Origin: Cytobacillus dafuensis | Lineage (GTDB): Bacteria; Bacillota; Bacilli; Bacillales; Cytobacillaceae | Direction: 5' to 3' | Assembly (NCBI RefSeq): GCF_007995155.1 | Contig: NZ_CP042593.1 | Coordinates: 2,956,001-3,020,000 of the forward strand | Length of the DNA stretch: 64,000 bases | Part shown: positions 17,241 through 25,381 of the stretch, in pieces | Layout of the letters: each line of letters opens with the position of its first letter | How positions within the stretch are numbered: the first letter of the stretch is position 1 | The notes under the pieces: model-generated | What the model was told of the DNA's origin: nothing | Database searches by the model: none | Seen by the model: the letters and a program-made list of their open reading frames with translations, nothing else | Translations under genes and position numbers: made by a program

Positions 17241-17245
17241 CAAAA

Positions 17246-17280
17246 AAAAGAGCAGCCCATTTATTTGAGACTGCTCTTTT
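17246..17280 (-). terminator. Terminator of the CAP-domain gene
   Basis: AAAGAGCAG / CTGCTCTTT stem with an A8 tract on the plus strand (T-run for the minus transcript), 19 nt after the CAP gene stop. Confidence 0.8.
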
Positions 17281-17298
17281 AGATGATTATTTAAATTA

Positions 17299-18057
17299 TT
17301 ACTTTCCAATAAATTGTTGTGTCCAGTAGTTTCCATCAGCTACATAACCTACACCGATATTTGTAAAGCTTGGATTTAAGATGTTTTTGCGGTGTCCCTC
17401 ACTGTTCATCCATGCATTAACTACTTCTTCTGGTGTACGTTGACCCATTGCGATGTTTTCACCAGCTGAACTGTATGTGATGCCAAATTGCTTCATCATA
17501 TCGAACGGTGATCCGTAAGTTGGGCTATTATGGTCAAAATAACCTTTAGTTTTCATATCCATTGACTTTGTACGTGCAACTTTGCTTAAGTTTACATCAA
17601 GCTGTAATGCTGGTAAACCATTTTTAGCACGTTCTTGGTTTGTTAAATCCACTACCTTTTGCTCATATGCACTTACTGATGATGAAGCAGGTGTTGATGG
17701 CTTTTGCTGTACTGGCTTTTGTGCTGGTTGCTGTTGTACTGGCTTTTGTTGTACTGGCTGCTGTTGAACCGGCTTTTGTTGAGCTGGTTCCTGTTGTACT
17801 GGCTGTTGTTGTACAGGTTTTTGAGCTTGTTGCTGATTATACATTTGGTTAAAGTTCCATTGAACGTTTGAATTATTCATATATTTTTGAAGAATGCTAT
17901 TGATTTGATCCATATTAATATTAGTAGGTTGAGAGTAAAATACCTTAGCTTGTTGAGGTGTTGGACAATTTGATGCTGCGTCTGCCTTATTCACCACTGG
18001 ATTAGAAGCTAATAAAGCAGCTGCTGCTGCGACTGAAAATAACATTTTTTTATTCAT
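17299..18057 (-). CDS. Secreted CAP-domain protein (YkwD-like)
   Basis: A 252-residue secreted protein: signal peptide (residues 1-27, cleavage after ADA), a linker, a Gln/Pro tract of about 50 residues built from QQPVQQ/QQKPVQQ units (about 75-122), and a C-terminal CAP/SCP domain (130-252) with LTNQERAKNGLPAL, YFDHNSPTYGSPFDMM, SAGENIAMG and GHRKNILNPSFTNIGVGY. Bacterial CAP proteins such as YkwD are exported, and some are spore-associated; a general activity is not agreed. The ATG at 18057 follows GGGAGG. The Q/P tract is a likely site of length variation. Confidence 0.88.
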   Translation of the reverse strand: MNKKMLFSVAAAAALLASNPVVNKADAASNCPTPQQAKVFYSQPTNINMDQINSILQKYMNNSNVQWNFNQMYNQQQAQKPVQQQPVQQEPAQQKPVQQQPVQQKPVQQQPAQKPVQQKPSTPASSSVSAYEQKVVDLTNQERAKNGLPALQLDVNLSKVARTKSMDMKTKGYFDHNSPTYGSPFDMMKQFGITYSSAGENIAMGQRTPEEVVNAWMNSEGHRKNILNPSFTNIGVGYVADGNYWTQQFIGK

Positions 18058-18438
18058 GTATTAAATCCTCCCTGATGTCGAATAATTTTTGTGTTGTTTA
18101 ACTTGCACAATCATCATAACACAAGGTTTTCGTAATAAAATCGGAAGGATTTAACAAAATGATAGATTCAAAGTCACTATTAGAAAAGTAGAAGAATGAA
18201 AAAAAGTATTTTTCTACTAGAAACCTTTACAAATATGGATTTTAAATGGAATGTACTGGATAAGAATGACATGGTTGTATAAACCTCGTTTGGAAATCTG
18301 ATTAGCTAATTTCCATTATTAAACTAGGAATTCAATGTTGACAGGTTTTAAAACTAAAGACTTGTTTTACTTTTATTACGAAGATGTTACATATGTGAAG
18401 GTTTTAAGATAATGAATTAATATGGGGTTTACATTGAG
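18058..18438. other. Intergenic region, no gene seen
   Basis: About 380 nt of A+T-rich DNA between the CAP gene and the kinase terminator. It should hold the CAP promoter on the minus strand; I found no reading frame with a ribosome site, no family A or B repeat and no convincing structured RNA. Confidence 0.5.
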
Positions 18439-18465
18439 AAAAAAGCAGCAACTCGCTGCTTTTTC
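18439..18465 (-). terminator. Terminator of the lipoprotein/two-component operon
   Basis: AAAAAGCAGC / GCTGCTTTTT stem with a minus-strand T6 run, 50 nt after the kinase stop. Confidence 0.8.
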
Positions 18466-18515
18466 ATTATGCACGAAATGATTTTGATCATCCTTCATTT
18501 CCATTTCGGTTCGCT

Positions 18516-19913
18516 TTATTCCAAAATAACTGGAAGGTCTATTTTCACAGATGTACCTTCTCCTAATTTGCTTTTAATTGTTAAAGTACCGTTATGAAGA
18601 TTTACAAGCTTTTCTGCAATAGCTAGACCTAAACCTGTACCCCCATCATTTCTCGTTCTTGCCTTATTAACTCGAAAGAATCTTTGTTTAATTTTGCCCA
18701 GATCTTCTTCTGGAATACCTATTCCGGAATCTGTTATTTCAATACAGCAGCCTTCATTCACTTTATAAAGCTTAAGTGATATACCTCCTTCATTCGTATA
18801 ACGGATAGAATTATCCATTATATTTTGGATTATTTGCTCTATTCGACCTTCATCACCATTAATTATAATGTCTGGATCTAAATCAAATTGAAGCTGTAAG
18901 TTCTTTTCTCTCATAATAGGCATATACTTTTGCAAGGAATCCTCAATAAGCTGAGCAAGAGGTAGTGGCATTTTTTCGAGTTTATATTCATCCGAATCTA
19001 ATTTAGAAAGATCCAGCAAATCTCCTACTAGTCTTTCCATCCTTACTGCCTCTCTATGAATTAAACTTAAATAACGATTGCTTTCTTCCTTTTTAACAAT
19101 ACCTGAAATTAATGCATCACTATACCCTTTTACATAGCTTATAGGAGTTCTTAATTCGTGTGATACATTTGCAAGAAAGTCTTTTTTACGATCATCTTCC
19201 TCTTGTATGGAGGTTGCCATGTGATTAAAGGCATTAGCTAACTGCCCAATTTCATCTGTTGAAGCATTATCTAATTTAATTGAATAGTCTCCCCTTGAAA
19301 CACTTTCAGCAGCTTCTTTCATTTCAAGTAATGGTTTTGTCAGCCTGCGAACAAGATATGTTCCAAAGAAAAGAGCAATTATTAAAAAGAGAAAAGCTGC
19401 AATCATCCATAAATAAGCAAAATCAGTTGTCACCTCTGAAATTTTTGCTAAAGGCAAATATAAATAAATGATTCCTTCTAGCCTGCTTTCATCCAATAGC
19501 GGGAATACTACAGCCAAAATATTTCGATCAAATCGTTCTTCATACCCTATCTTTTTAACTGGGTTTCCATTAAGTAATTCTTCTCTTTCAGCTCCATTGA
19601 TAAGTGATTCATAGTCTATTTCGAATGGCAGGCAAGCACTTAACTCTCGAGGATTGCTGACAATAAAAATTTCCGATTCAGATTTTGTGCTATACCATTC
19701 AATTTTATCCTTTAACTCTTGCGATAATGGTCCTCCCTCATATTCGCTCGCAAGCCTAGCCCCTTCTTCAATTAATGCAGCTTCAACATTTTTAACATAT
19801 AGTTTTTCATAAAAAAGATAAGATAAAAAGTATGAATACAAAATCGTAATGACGATTGCAGCTGTTATTGTGAGCCACAGCTTTTTAGCCAGACTATCCT
19901 TAATGAAGCTCAT
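18516..19913 (-). CDS. Sensor histidine kinase (EnvZ/PhoR type)
   Basis: A 465-residue membrane kinase: TM1 (about 12-33), a ~130-residue extracytoplasmic sensor, TM2 (about 165-190), HAMP (RRLTKPLLEMKEAAE), dimerisation domain with the phospho-acceptor VSHELRTPISYV, and an ATPase domain with N-box (NIMDNSIRY), DSGIGIPEEDL and GGTGLGLAIAEKLV. Its ATG overlaps the regulator stop by 4 nt (ATGA), so the two are coupled. Third gene of an operon led by a beta-propeller lipoprotein, which may modulate the sensor domain. Confidence 0.92.
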   Translation of the reverse strand: MSFIKDSLAKKLWLTITAAIVITILYSYFLSYLFYEKLYVKNVEAALIEEGARLASEYEGGPLSQELKDKIEWYSTKSESEIFIVSNPRELSACLPFEIDYESLINGAEREELLNGNPVKKIGYEERFDRNILAVVFPLLDESRLEGIIYLYLPLAKISEVTTDFAYLWMIAAFLFLIIALFFGTYLVRRLTKPLLEMKEAAESVSRGDYSIKLDNASTDEIGQLANAFNHMATSIQEEDDRKKDFLANVSHELRTPISYVKGYSDALISGIVKKEESNRYLSLIHREAVRMERLVGDLLDLSKLDSDEYKLEKMPLPLAQLIEDSLQKYMPIMREKNLQLQFDLDPDIIINGDEGRIEQIIQNIMDNSIRYTNEGGISLKLYKVNEGCCIEITDSGIGIPEEDLGKIKQRFFRVNKARTRNDGGTGLGLAIAEKLVNLHNGTLTIKSKLGEGTSVKIDLPVILE

Positions 19914-20587
19914 TCTGCTGGTACCTCAAACTTATAGCCTATTCCCCATACTGTTTGAATATAATCGCCAACACCAAGCTTCATTCTTAACGTCTTTATA
20001 TGAGTATCCACTGTCCGCAGGCTTCCGATATAATCGACACCCCATACGTGATCAAGCAGCTGTTCCCTGCTTAAAGCTTGGGATTGATGGTCTACAAAAA
20101 ATATTAAAAGTTCAAACTCTTTTAATGTCAAAGAGATACTTTTTCCATCTACTGTTACACTTCTCGCTAATCGATCTATCATCATTTTTCCAATATGTAA
20201 ATAGGACTCATTTTTCATTATGCCAGTCCTTCTTAAAACAGCTTGAATTCTAGCGATTAGCTCGCCGGGACTAAAGGGCTTTACAATATAATCATCACCA
20301 CCGAGCTGTAGCCCCTTCACCTTATCCCACTCTTCTCCTTTGGCAGATAAAAAGATGACAGGAATATTATATTTCGTTCGAATACTTGCACATACTTGAA
20401 AACCATCTTCTTCTGGCATCATAATATCAAGAATAATTAAATTAATAGAAGTACGATTTATTAATTCATACCCTTCCTTGCCACTAGCTGCTGTAAGGCA
20501 GTGAAAACCAGAGTTTTCAAGATACATTTCAACAAGATGCCTCATATCTTCCTCATCATCTATTATTAAAATGTTTAACTGATCCAT
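19910..20587 (-). CDS. OmpR-family response regulator
   Basis: A 225-residue regulator: receiver domain with acidic pocket DDEE (residues 10-13), phospho-acceptor DIMMPEEDGF (Asp about 54), LSAK and the Lys of DYIVKPF, then a winged-helix DNA-binding domain (LTLKEFELLIFF, LLDHVWGVDYIGSLRTVDTHIKTLRMKLG). It takes phosphate from the kinase encoded immediately downstream. The ATG shares one base with the stop of the lipoprotein gene (TAATG). Targets unknown. Confidence 0.93.
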   Translation of the reverse strand: MDQLNILIIDDEEDMRHLVEMYLENSGFHCLTAASGKEGYELINRTSINLIILDIMMPEEDGFQVCASIRTKYNIPVIFLSAKGEEWDKVKGLQLGGDDYIVKPFSPGELIARIQAVLRRTGIMKNESYLHIGKMMIDRLARSVTVDGKSISLTLKEFELLIFFVDHQSQALSREQLLDHVWGVDYIGSLRTVDTHIKTLRMKLGVGDYIQTVWGIGYKFEVPAE

Positions 20588-21564
20588 TATTCTCTCTCCC
20601 TTAACACTATTTGAAAAGGACCTTTTCCAACAGGAATTGTTTTAATGATTTTCAGATTATCTGGATCAACAAAATGAACATCATTACTGTCATAACCAGC
20701 TATCATTATCTTCCTATCTGTGAATACCATTTCAAAAGGGTTTGCACCAACAATCATGGAGTCTAACACTTCACCATCTTCATTGAGCTTGTAAAGCATG
20801 CTTGAACCATGGCTCAAAACAAAAACATTATTATTTGATTCTAAAAAATTGACAGGCATTGACGGTGCAGGGATTTTATATTTAAAATCGCCTGTTACGG
20901 AGTCATATACATGTATGTCTTTTTCGACTTCTTCTCCAGCTCCATGTCCACCTATCCAAAGCTCATTTTTGTCTTCATTTAGCCATGCACCAGCAGCGGA
21001 TGGATGGATAGGAAAACTAGCCTTTTTTTCTTTTTTGATTAAATCAATGACTGTAAGCTTCTCTTTATTAAAGCTTAGTACATAAAGAATTTTGCTCTTT
21101 TCCGATTCCAAAATCGTAAGAGGATTAAGCTCTGTATTTATTTGACTAGCTTCTTCTCCATTTAAATCAAAGAATCGAATTTTATTTAAATTCTGATCCA
21201 CGAAAGCAATTTGTGAAGTTGTTTGAAGATACTTTCCATTTACTATCCCTTTACCCGTATTCCAGCTTCCAACTGCTCGTCCAGATTTTAAAGAATAAAG
21301 ATCAACAGTTTCGACCTGCTTACCATATAGGATAATCGTATCATTATCTGGCAATATTAAAGCACCTGTATAGGGCTTTTCAAGCTTCCAATCCGCAATT
21401 TTTTCCATACTATCCAAATTAATGAATGAAACGGACATGTCCTTAATATTGACTGTAGCCGCAATGGAAATATCCTCTGGAATGGACGGGTATCGAGTAT
21501 TGGAACAAGAAGACAGAAAAACTCCTGCAATAATAATGAAAAGAATTCTCTTTAAATAGTGCAC
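20587..21564 (-). CDS. Beta-propeller lipoprotein linked to a two-component system
   Basis: A 325-residue lipoprotein: GTG start (21564) 6 nt after GAGGAGA, signal peptide ending in the lipobox LSSC (Cys 20), then YVTN-like propeller blades (repeats such as VNIKDMSVSFINLDSMEKIADW, LTVIDLIKKEKKASFPI, VHFVDPDNLKIIKTIPVGKGPFQIV). Propellers of this kind bind proteins or small ligands outside the cell. It is the first gene of a tightly overlapping operon with a response regulator and kinase, so a sensory accessory role is a reasonable inference, not shown. Confidence 0.8.
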   Translation of the reverse strand: MHYLKRILFIIIAGVFLSSCSNTRYPSIPEDISIAATVNIKDMSVSFINLDSMEKIADWKLEKPYTGALILPDNDTIILYGKQVETVDLYSLKSGRAVGSWNTGKGIVNGKYLQTTSQIAFVDQNLNKIRFFDLNGEEASQINTELNPLTILESEKSKILYVLSFNKEKLTVIDLIKKEKKASFPIHPSAAGAWLNEDKNELWIGGHGAGEEVEKDIHVYDSVTGDFKYKIPAPSMPVNFLESNNNVFVLSHGSSMLYKLNEDGEVLDSMIVGANPFEMVFTDRKIMIAGYDSNDVHFVDPDNLKIIKTIPVGKGPFQIVLRERE

Positions 21565-21631
21565 GTTTTTCTCCTCAACAATCTTTTTTCCGTTATTATA
21601 TCTCTTATATGTGATTAAACTATGAAGTCGA

Positions 21632-21913
21632 TTATGAACTTATATATATATCCTTCATTTGCTCTATATGTAATTGAATTAAAGAAATTTTGCATCCTTC
21701 CGAAAGATTTGATTCCATGATGCGTTTTGTCGCGAGATAATATTTCTCAATTGAAGTTTTACGCACTCTAGGATGCGCATTTTCATCCTTTAATTCTCTT
21801 CTTATTGCATCGATTAAACTATTTTTTGCATCAAGGTCAGAAGAAAGAAGACGATTTTTCCAAAGTGAACGATATTCTTTTATTAAATACTCATAATTAA
21901 TAATATTCTCCAT
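21632..21913 (-). CDS. Small helical protein of unknown function (93 aa)
   Basis: Not recognised. The 93-residue product looks all-helical and charged (YLIKEYRSLWKNRLLSSDLDAKNSLIDAIRRELKDENAHPRVRKTSIEKYY), without cysteines or membrane segments. An AAAGGCAAG site lies 6 nt before the ATG. It sits 67 nt upstream of the lipoprotein gene on the same strand and could be its first operon partner, or an independent gene. Confidence 0.6.
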   Translation of the reverse strand: MENIINYEYLIKEYRSLWKNRLLSSDLDAKNSLIDAIRRELKDENAHPRVRKTSIEKYYLATKRIMESNLSEGCKISLIQLHIEQMKDIYISS

Positions 21914-22019
21914 ATCAACTTGCCTTTCTTTTTTATATTTTTTGCTTATAAAACCATTTTTACATAAATAAATTCAGATATGCAAAAAATATTTAAATAG
22001 AACAAGAAAGGAGCTTCAT

Positions 22020-22259
22020 ATGAGTACACCATATTGCTGTCCCAATTGTAAAACAAACAGAAGCAGGTTCAATATTATCAGGCAGATTCCACAGTCTGTT
22101 AAGCTAGATCCTCTTTCAGGAGATATTATTGAGGAATATTCAAGTGAAAACTTAAGCCCTTTTCATCTAGCATATAAAGGACCAGAAATCAAGGTTCAAT
22201 GCGGTGCATGTGGATTAATTGAGGATGAAAGAACATTTATCAAATTTGGAGAAAGATAA
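22020..22259 (+). CDS. Small zinc-ribbon-like protein (79 aa)
   Basis: A 79-residue protein with two CxxC pairs, CPNC (residues 8-11) and CGAC (61-64), spaced as in a zinc ribbon, and an acidic middle (DPLSGDIIEEYSSENLSP). GAAAGGAGC lies 5-6 nt before the ATG. No named family recognised. Its TAA stop coincides exactly with the first bases of a family B repeat (GATAAAGTGAAAC). Confidence 0.65.
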   Translation: MSTPYCCPNCKTNRSRFNIIRQIPQSVKLDPLSGDIIEEYSSENLSPFHLAYKGPEIKVQCGACGLIEDERTFIKFGER

Positions 22260-22535
22260 AGTGAAACTTCCATCAGTGGGGGTTTTCGACGGACAGGACG
22301 TGCTAGTGCCGACGTTGCCACAGGACGTATCGATCTTAGTCGGCTTTCATCCCCCACTGATGGTTAGTTGCGGCCCACAGGAAGTGGGTCACGCAGACGT
22401 TGCCACACGATGTGGCGCTTTTAGTCTGTGTTCATTTTATGGGCCTTTACGGGCAGTTGATCCCCCACTTTGGTTTCTTTGATTCTCTCGCAACCTTATA
22501 GTGGGGGGCTTACTGCCCGTTAATCTGCGATAAAG
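22255..22535 (+). repeat. Family B two-hairpin repeat, copy 2 (expanded)
   Basis: The longest copy. In order: GATAAAGTGAAACTTCC, hairpin 2 arms CCATCAGTGGGGG and CCCCCACTGATGG now separated by an inserted palindromic module (CGACGGACAGGACGTGC ... GATCTTAGTCGG), the linker TTAGTTG, a second inserted module (CCCACAGGAAGTGGG, CGCCACATCGTG-type arms), then TTACGGGCAGTTGATCCCCCACTTTGG ... GTGGGGGG ... ACTGCCCGTTAATCTGCGATAAAG. Both ends read ATAAAG. The start overlaps the upstream gene's stop codon. Confidence 0.75.
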
Positions 22536-22544
22536 GGCCTGTCC

Positions 22545-22640
22545 CGAAAGCAAAGGTGTCAGGCACCACGAACAATATCTAGTTTTAATAAGAGAAAGCG
22601 ATTCTAGATATAGTTTTATAAGTGGATGCCAGACACCTTA
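22545..22640. repeat. REP-like palindromic element
   Basis: AAGGTGTCAGGCACCAC near the left and GTGGATGCCAGACACCTTA near the right form an imperfect ~19 bp inverted repeat around an inner TATCTAG / CTAGATA stem. GGTGTCAGGCACC is a motif I recall from widespread Bacillus REP elements associated with RAYT-type transposases. No transposase gene is in the window. Confidence 0.55.
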
Positions 22641-22653
22641 GGGACTACCCCTT

Positions 22654-23499
22654 TTATTCTTTTTCAGTAATGAAGTGATTATCTTGTAAAAATCTTACAC
22701 TATCAATTTTCCATGCGTCAGCATGTGAAAAGCGGACTAAATATATTTTCCCTTTAAAATATTTTTTCCCTGCATTTTTCATTATTAATTCGATTTCTAC
22801 AGGGATTTCTAGACTTAAATCTCCGATAAAATCCTCTACAGGAAGAACCGGCATACGATTCAATTGAATATTGTCTATTCTTTTCACGTATTTTTTCCAA
22901 TTAATGATTTGTAATGAAAAGATCGAAATTATTTTTGCATCCTGCTGTTTAATCCCAGCAATATAAGCACTTATCACTTCATATGGATCAGCACTTCCTG
23001 CATATTCCTTAAGCATGCCCGCAGCTTTTAATATCATTAATTTATGTGATAAATCCATGTAGTTAGTGCGATGAGTTGTACTTCCATAGAAATGAATACA
23101 AAAATGTCCGGGAAAATTATTTTCCAAAGCCCCAGCACCATGCGGCATTCCGTGCATAGAAGCAGCAATCCATTGGCCATTATGTATCACAATGATGGCT
23201 CGGCGCTTCCAGCTCCATTCTCCACCATATATTTCTTTCATTATTTTTGTTTCTTTCGCATTTAAAGGCTGTACGTCAGCATGATGACTTCCTGCTCGCC
23301 GCTGTACCTGAAATTTTTTGCCGGTTTCAATATCCATAACAGTAAATTTACTATATTTTGGTAAAATATTGTTTACATTCTCCCAGGGTATCATTTCAAC
23401 CTGAATGCCAATTTGATCATTATTTGCAAAAACAATCGTGCTATTTATAAACAAACATATTGATACGAAACATACAATAACTGCCTTCATTTTCTCCAC
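22654..23499 (-). CDS. Secreted protein with HHADVQP / GHFCIHF motifs, function unknown
   Basis: A ~280-residue exported protein: signal peptide (cleavage after VFA, near residue 25), then a domain with distinctive conserved-looking blocks GSHHADVQPL, GGEWSWKRRA, WIAASMHGMPHGAG and NNFPGHFCIHFYGSTTHRT. The clustered His, Asp and Cys could form a metal or catalytic site. I recall similar blocks in clostridial and bacillar secreted proteins, some with peptidoglycan-binding domains, but know no assigned function. The start is either GTG 23499 or ATG 23490. No operon partner. Confidence 0.65.
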   Translation of the reverse strand: MEKMKAVIVCFVSICLFINSTIVFANNDQIGIQVEMIPWENVNNILPKYSKFTVMDIETGKKFQVQRRAGSHHADVQPLNAKETKIMKEIYGGEWSWKRRAIIVIHNGQWIAASMHGMPHGAGALENNFPGHFCIHFYGSTTHRTNYMDLSHKLMILKAAGMLKEYAGSADPYEVISAYIAGIKQQDAKIISIFSLQIINWKKYVKRIDNIQLNRMPVLPVEDFIGDLSLEIPVEIELIMKNAGKKYFKGKIYLVRFSHADAWKIDSVRFLQDNHFITEKE

Positions 23500-23594
23500 T
23501 CAATTTCTAAAATTATTAGTTTACTTCTAGAAGTTTTCCTAAAAAGCAGTTATTGTATTCATCTCAAAATATTTGTGTTTTGACTAAGAACGAT

Positions 23595-24518
23595 TTAATA
23601 TGAATCCCCTTCTAATTTTTGAAGCTTATTTTCTACAGAATGCCAATCCATTTTTTCACCAATAAAAACTAAATTTAACGGCATATTCATATTTTCTTGT
23701 AAAAAGAGTGGCATTCCATATGAATATTGGAAGAGAAAAGGATATTTTGAAGAAGTAAATTTTATATACCCTTTTATCCGATAAATTGTGTCTGGCAGGT
23801 TTCTTAAAAAAGCGTCAAATTCTGTTTGATTAACTGGATTTTCGAACTTATAAACATAGGTACTAAGTTTTAGATCCTTGAATACGTGACTTTGTCCAGA
23901 TGCTTCCTTTTTATTTACCGAGATTTTCTTAACTACATCCATTGGAACTTTTGCAAATGAAGTCAAGATTGCAGTTGCATGAGAATTAAGTGCCTGGATT
24001 TCAATCGTAAGTTTAGATTGTTCTCCTTCAGTTAATATGTCTATTTTGTTTAACAAAATTAAATCCGCATGACGAACCTGTTCAATTAAAAGCTGCTGTA
24101 CTTGAGGACTTAATGTTTTGCGGTTCAGCCAACGATTTCCATCAACAACGGAAATTATCCCTTTTACATTTAGCTTATCTGCAAAAAGAGGAGATAAAAC
24201 TGCGTCTAATACTTCTATTGGATGTGCTGCACCTGTTGCTTCGATATAAATAACTTCAGGCTTCTCGTTCATGATCAGCCCCTGAAGCTGGGATTCTAAT
24301 TTATCCTGAATCGAACAGCAAATACAACCATCAAGAAGTTCCTTTAAGGGCACATCATCATCGACTGCATCAGAGTCTATAGACACTTTCCCAAGCTCAT
24401 TCATCATGACTGCAACATTGCGATTTTGCTTCTTTTCCTCTATGAGAAGCTGCTTCAATAAAGTTGTTTTTCCACTTCCTAAAAAACCTGCTAACACATA
24501 TATTTCAGTTTTCTTCAT
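23595..24518 (-). CDS. COG0523/CobW-type GTPase (metallochaperone family)
   Basis: A 307-residue G3E-family GTPase. Walker A is GFLGSGKTT (12-20), the putative metal site is CICC (about 66-69), Walker B region IYIEATGAAHP, and NKID the guanine-specificity motif; a C-terminal CobW_C-like domain follows. COG0523 members deliver or sense metals, often zinc, and may be induced on zinc limitation. No Zur-box-like sequence was obvious. It overlaps the upstream 137-residue gene by 14 nt, indicating an operon. Confidence 0.85.
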   Translation of the reverse strand: MKKTEIYVLAGFLGSGKTTLLKQLLIEEKKQNRNVAVMMNELGKVSIDSDAVDDDVPLKELLDGCICCSIQDKLESQLQGLIMNEKPEVIYIEATGAAHPIEVLDAVLSPLFADKLNVKGIISVVDGNRWLNRKTLSPQVQQLLIEQVRHADLILLNKIDILTEGEQSKLTIEIQALNSHATAILTSFAKVPMDVVKKISVNKKEASGQSHVFKDLKLSTYVYKFENPVNQTEFDAFLRNLPDTIYRIKGYIKFTSSKYPFLFQYSYGMPLFLQENMNMPLNLVFIGEKMDWHSVENKLQKLEGDSY

Positions 24519-24915
24519 TTATTTCTAACTCTCCCTTGTGATCTTCCCACATCTCTAAAATTATCCTTTTGATTTTTTTCTCTAAAGCTTGTAAATTTAA
24601 TGTAATTAAATATCCGACTGTATGGAACATTTCCTGTTTACATTTCCAAATAGGGATATATGCATTAGGAAAATACACATTTTCTTTTTCAACACCTAAC
24701 TCAATATACGACTCATAGCTCGAGTTAAATATATCACCTTTTGAGGCAGGCTTACCTTTTTTCTCACGAATCAATTCAATGACAACGATTTCATTGATTC
24801 TATGAAAGTCTTCTTTAAAAATTTGTTTAAGTTTATTTCCAAGAAGTTCACATTCAGCTTCAATATTAGCTACCTCTTCTCGTATCTGATCATTCAGGTG
24901 AACAATTAGTTTCAA
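24505..24915 (-). CDS. Unknown protein coupled to the CobW-type GTPase
   Basis: A ~136-residue protein I do not recognise. N-terminal half helical (LNDQIREEVANIEAECELLGNKLKQIF), then IVVIELIREKKGKPASKGD and a C-terminal helix with an acidic tail. GAGGTGA lies 6-7 nt before the TTG at 24915, so I start there; a GTG at 24924 overlaps that ribosome site. It contains two cysteines and several histidines. The 14 nt overlap with the GTPase suggests a client or partner of that protein. Confidence 0.6.
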   Translation of the reverse strand: MKLIVHLNDQIREEVANIEAECELLGNKLKQIFKEDFHRINEIVVIELIREKKGKPASKGDIFNSSYESYIELGVEKENVYFPNAYIPIWKCKQEMFHTVGYLITLNLQALEKKIKRIILEMWEDHKGELEINEEN

Positions 24916-25186
24916 AAAAATCACCTCATTGCTAAATTCCGTTATGTTTTAGGACTATTTGCTTATCTACATATTGCAGATTAACAAGCAGTAAGAGCTC
25001 CACGTCATCTAAAAACACATTTTATCTGATTTTATTAATCCTTTCAAACAAAAGGGATGACAAATATATGGATGAACAGAAAAAAGCGGATAAAACTAAC
25101 TCGCATGATTATTACTGTTGGATAGAGTAGTATAATCTATTTCCAGTGTGTTTTGTCATAAATAAATGTCAACTGGATTAAAATAG

Positions 25187-25220
25187 AAGGCACTTTCCAT
25201 GATGAGGAAAGTGCCTTTTA
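25187..25220. terminator. Orphan terminator-like hairpin
   Basis: Perfect 12 bp stem AAGGCACTTTCC / GGAAAGTGCCTT followed by TTATT. No recognised gene ends here on either strand: the 24.92-25.23 kb region has no supported reading frame apart from a 20-codon frame at 25068 with a weak ribosome site. It may terminate a small RNA or a transcript not recognised. Confidence 0.5.
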
Positions 25221-25233
25221 TTCACTATTCATT

Positions 25234-25381
25234 AAAACGGGCAGTAAGACCCCCACTTCAAGGTTGCGAGAGAATTAAAGAAACCTAAGTGGGGGATCAA
25301 CTGCCCGTAAAGGCCCGATTGGTTCAACTAACCATCAGTGGGGGATGAAAGAAAACCCCCACTGATGGAAGTTTCACTTTA
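25234..25381 (-). repeat. Family B two-hairpin repeat, copy 3 (compact)
   Basis: Cleanest copy, read on the minus strand: ATAAAGTGAAACTTCCATCAGTGGGGG / CCCCCACTGATGG hairpin, linker TTAGTTGAACCAATCGGGCC, then ACGGGCAGT outer stem enclosing CCCCCACTTAGGTTT / AACCTTGAAGTGGGGG. The first TAA is the stop codon of the S41 peptidase gene, so the element forms the 3' end of that transcript. Confidence 0.8.

Noticed and set aside
17582..17852. Cys- or Val-rich plus-strand frames
   Set aside because: Produced by the Gln/Pro repeat tract of the CAP gene read on the other strand.
22219..22482. 87-codon plus-strand frame
   Set aside because: Overlaps the zinc-ribbon gene and then translates the family B repeat.
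25068..25130. 20-codon ORF
   Set aside because: Weak ribosome site and no family; mentioned only in connection with the orphan terminator.
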